This document shows, one piece after another, positions 60,482-64,000 of a stretch of 64,000 nt of DNA. Source of the stretch: Antedon mediterranea (taxonomy: Eukaryota > Echinodermata > Crinoidea > Comatulida > Antedonidae); assembly GCF_964355755.1 (NCBI RefSeq), contig NC_092673.1:22325001-22389000 (forward strand), read 5' to 3'. The notes beneath the pieces were generated by a model that saw only the letters and a program-made list of their open reading frames with translations, was not told the DNA's origin and did not search any database. Each line of letters starts with the position of its first letter. Position 1 is the first letter of the stretch. The position numbers and the translations under genes were made by a program.

Positions 60482-62588
60482 CTAAGACTTTGCCATCGCC
60501 ATTGCATTCAAAAGGTAAGGCATATAAATGAGTTTACTATGCAACAACAATTTGGAACAAAGCCGTAACTCGGGCAATAGGCTCATCATATCATCAAAAC
60601 GATTTTCTTGATAGTTTACTCGTGTGTAGTCTTCGAGGGCTAGAATGTACGGTGTTTGAACAGATTGCACGCTTTCTTCCTTGTTTGAAGAATCTGCAAA
60701 AAAAAAGAATGTATCTGTTTAAAAGTCAATCATAGAAATACAACCAAAAGAGAGACAAAATTAAATTAGTTTGGTACCAAAAATTTGCAATTAAAAAAGA
60801 TTATCGTGTATTTGTTCTTTTTTATTTAAGCAGGAAATCGTTGATCTGTCAATTAATTATTTTAGTGGATATTATAAACATGTTAAAAGTTATTATTTAG
60901 ATTCAATATTCTAAGTTCATTCTTAGTATTCAGAATACAGTAGCCAATGCTAAACATTTTAAAAATATTATTATAGAATTACTTATAAAAAGGTTTATTT
61001 AAATATGTAATTTAAATATCTATTTTAAAGATCATAAAAAAAGCATCTAAAAAGATATTTTGTCTTATTAGAATGTTGTCGTCATTTCAAAATTAAGACA
61101 ATAACCAAGGCTAATGTATTAGCCAAATCTCTATTGATTTAAACAACAAGTAACAAATTCCTCGAGGAAGATACACTAATCTTTTACCAGGAAAAATGAA
61201 TAACAGAGTTCATACAATTTCTATTTATTAACAGAAAATATAAAAGTTGGCAGTTAATCAGCAATGTCATTTGGAAGTGGATAGAATTAATATGTTTAAT
61301 ATTATTAGGAGATATATATCAAATGTCAATGATGACATAATAAAGTGCATAAGCTTGTTTGGGCATCTTAGAAACCATGAAACAAAAGTTGAGAAAATGA
61401 GTAGTATAGTTCAGATAACGCTTTCAGATAAAGTTTTATCTGGATGATAAATATAGGGCTAGAAAATTAATTTCTTTGATCTGGTATGTTCCTACAGTAT
61501 ACTATCCAGGTGTTTGTGGTCCAGTTTTAAAAACTGTTGAAAGTAGAAGAGGGATGTTTTATTTATTGTCATACTATAGGCATTGTCATTTGACATACAC
61601 AAAAATGTATAAACAATGTGTTACATTCATTCTATTATTATTACCTTGATGTAACAGGATTATAACTTTAAGTAACAGGTATTCATTGCGTGTGATACTT
61701 ATTGTTCTAAATGCTGCAGCAAGTTTTGTTAACCTTTCGACTACCTCGCCCATTTCTTGCTGAAAATTGTCCATATCTAGTTTTAAATCAAGTGTTTTAT
61801 TCATATACTCCTGCAGCCTTATAAGATTCGCATGAACACAATGTTCAAAGCTAAGTCCTTTTTCCACATCACTATTCTGTTTGAAATACATTGCACGGGT
61901 GGCAGTACACAGTAGAAGGAGTTCCTGCCACTTCGTTTTTAGCATATAAGTATGCTCAACGGCCGACAACTGCGTATAAAAAGGAAGGTGTTTAACCCAT
62001 TGCACCAACTGGTACACAAGATCTTCTCCGAGTGTACAAAGTAGATTCGCAAAACTCTTATCATTAAAGTTGCTCAATGTGGTACCAGAATGTTCTTTGC
62101 TAGACAATTTTGAAAGTGCTGATTCTGTTTGTTGCAATACTTCAATAAGCTGTGCTGTTTGCGGTCTTAACTGTCGTAGTTCAGCGATAGGCTTGTTTGT
62201 TGGTATATGATTCACTATGTGTTTAGATTTTCCAGCTTCACGTTCTGCCTTGATTGCTTCACGTGCAGCTTTGAATGCTTGCTTTTGTGCACGGTTCTTT
62301 CGATTTAACTGTGCTTTCTGTTGGGCCATCAATTGGAACTTCTTCCGTAATTTGTCGTAGTTCTTTGGCTTGCTCTGAAAATAAACATAAATAACAATCT
62401 TAAATTCAGTTGCTCAGTAGGCCCCCTACTACAGTTAATGTGTGGTGATGTTGAATACCCAATTTCCCTGTACCACATAACATTCTTCTTTATTCGTATT
62501 TTAATTTATTATCATGAATTTTTTAATAACCATACCTTGTATGATAGACCAGTGTTTCTTCCACCAGGCATTCGATCTTCACGCACAG
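60482..62588 (-). CDS. NR6A1: NR6A-type orphan nuclear receptor (GCNF/HR4), last three exons
   Basis: NR6A receptors are nuclear repressors that bind DR0 half-site repeats; vertebrate GCNF silences pluripotency genes and insect HR4 acts in ecdysone timing. Exons in window (minus): 62588-62536, 62374-61645, 60693-60482, AG/GT with consistent phase. The first encodes the end of the DNA-binding domain's C-terminal extension, VREDRMPGGRN, nearly identical to the GCNF signature IREDGMPGGRN. The second encodes a basic hinge (QLNRKNRAQKQAFKAAREA) and most of the ligand-binding domain, including LLCTLGEDLVYQLVQWVKHL, then PFYTQLS and KWQELLLL (helices 3-5). The third holds NRFDDMMSLLPELR (GCNF: NRFPDLMMCLPEIR) and ends NAMAMAKS with no canonical AF-2 helix, as in GCNF. 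The zinc-finger exons lie beyond 64000 or were not found in 62589-64000. Confidence 0.93.
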
Positions 62589-64000
62589 CTGTAAACAAAA
62601 AACAAAAAAAAGATTTGCTATTATGCCAGTGAAGTAATCATCATCTATACCAGAGCACAGCCAATCGTACATTTACTTAAATTACAAATTATTTATCATG
62701 TAAAATATTAAGTTTTACAGTAGTTGAATTATATATATTGTTACCTAAAACCAAATAAAAAAGTGAGATCTTTAGTGCGAGTTTTAATGATATTAAGACA
62801 AACATGTTAAACAAAATAAAAACTAAAGAGTCAGAACCCCCCCCAAAAAAAGTGGCACTTGTATGATTTAAGAAAAACAATTTTAGTTAATTGGGAATGA
62901 AACAATTATTTTTTGACCTTTAAGAAGATTAAATTATTAAACTTAAATTTCCTTCATAAATCTCACTGCCCTTGATAGAATGACACGGGACATCCAATAC
63001 ATATGGACAAAGGTCAAAGGTTAGCTTATCATGGTCATCATTGGTGTACATTAATACAATTTTGTAGTACCTGTACAAGTCTCTGCTCAAACCAAGGATA
63101 ATTCTGTTTCATTGATAGAGGTTTATAACTTTAAATGCCAGGGACTTTTAATAATTGGATTTAATGGTATTTTGCTGAATTTCGCAATATATTTGTATGT
63201 CTTCTTTTTGTCTGTACCCTTGCAATAATCGAATGTTGTGATATTATTGAAATTTTTAGTTGTTTTTTGTCAGTAAAAAAAAAACAACAGAAAAATCCTC
63301 GCAATCCTGGCCTTGTGAACCTTCATATTATGCAAATAAAAAAGATTAAGAAAACTCAGCTAAGCCAAAAAAATAAACAATACAAGCTGGTAGGTATTTA
63401 ACATGCAGTTACGTAATATTGAATGCATTCATCAATGAATGAATGTACAAATTGCCAGTTATCTGACCTTCTTAAGGATGGACAATTGATCAGAAGTAGT
63501 CAGTTATAATTGTACATCACAAAACAATAGGCTGATAATGTTTGTAACCTTGGATGTCTGAATTTGACTAATAAATACCCTTGAAATGTTAGCTTCCAAT
63601 CAGCTGGGAACCTTGAAAGGTTATCAGTGGACAATCAATTGACCATTGGTCAGCGACATGAATGACTTGTGGTTACAAAGGAAATTACTATTTTGATTCA
63701 TAGTATTTTTCAATAAATTTGTATCATTTATCGTTTTTTATTTTGCATTTTTTATTTTGCATGCAGGCGTTTATTAAGACTTCATCTTAAAACTTTTTGA
63801 ATTTGATTTAAACTCTTTTTTCAAAATAATGTTGTATTGTTAGTATATATAACATTACCATCTAAAACAACAGGTTATAGATGATGCATTTCAATTCAAA
63901 ATGTGAAAAACAGGAAAATTAACAGGATAACAAGAAACTTTGTAGAGATCAATAAGGATTATTAAAAATTACAACAAACTTCACTGAAATCCTCCAGATT
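62589..64000 (-). other. Intron of the NR6A gene
   Basis: Sequence 5' of the CTE exon on the minus strand. I see no zinc-finger exon (no CxxC-rich frame) and no element. Confidence 0.5.

Overview
The window looks like nuclear DNA of an invertebrate deuterostome, most plausibly an echinoderm or other ambulacrarian. It is strongly A+T-rich. It has spliced genes with consensus GT-AG introns of a few hundred bases to several kb, dense short repeats, tRNA-derived SINEs, and many small inverted-repeat DNA transposons. The species assignment is inference. The gene identities rest on translated exon chains that I followed by hand, with splice phases checked.

Layout. 1-1543: mostly unassigned, with weak signs of the 3' end of an unrecognised plus-strand gene. 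1847-2938 (minus): a single-exon class A GPCR. 4559-5254 (plus): an exon encoding a divergent DM (doublesex/mab-3) domain. 8414-19806 (minus): a 14-exon XPR1 phosphate-exporter gene with SPX and EXS domains; its last exon carries an apparent 1-nt frame disruption. 19807-20222: a compact head-to-head promoter shared by XPR1 and the next gene. 20223-42286 (plus): a complete 18-exon SMG7 gene encoding about 1196 aa, a nonsense-mediated decay factor. It has two upstream AUGs; the second is a start-stop whose UAA overlaps the main AUG. 42287-60481: mostly gene-poor DNA, probably including the 3' UTRs of both flanking genes; it holds a possible alternative last exon of SMG7, an orphan exon-like block and a small ORF. 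60482-62588 (minus): the last three exons of an NR6A (GCNF/HR4-type) nuclear receptor; its zinc-finger exons lie beyond the right edge.

Repeats. At least five inverted-repeat families share termini of the form AGC...GCT and a 3-bp TAA/TTA flanking duplication, as in PIF/Harbinger-type elements. One of them is present twice in opposite orientation inside SMG7. XPR1 introns contain two large minisatellites and a pair of oppositely oriented SINEs that share a central domain but have different tRNA heads. A tRNA-like gene with an unusual anticodon loop lies in a SMG7 intron.

How the genes relate. XPR1 and SMG7 are divergently transcribed housekeeping genes and probably share regulatory DNA. The GPCR, DM-domain gene and nuclear receptor look like independent neighbours. 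I found no gene cluster that would form a new pathway. The most notable signals are the SMG7 leader and 3'-end architecture, the XPR1 frame disruption and the coherent set of Harbinger-like MITEs.
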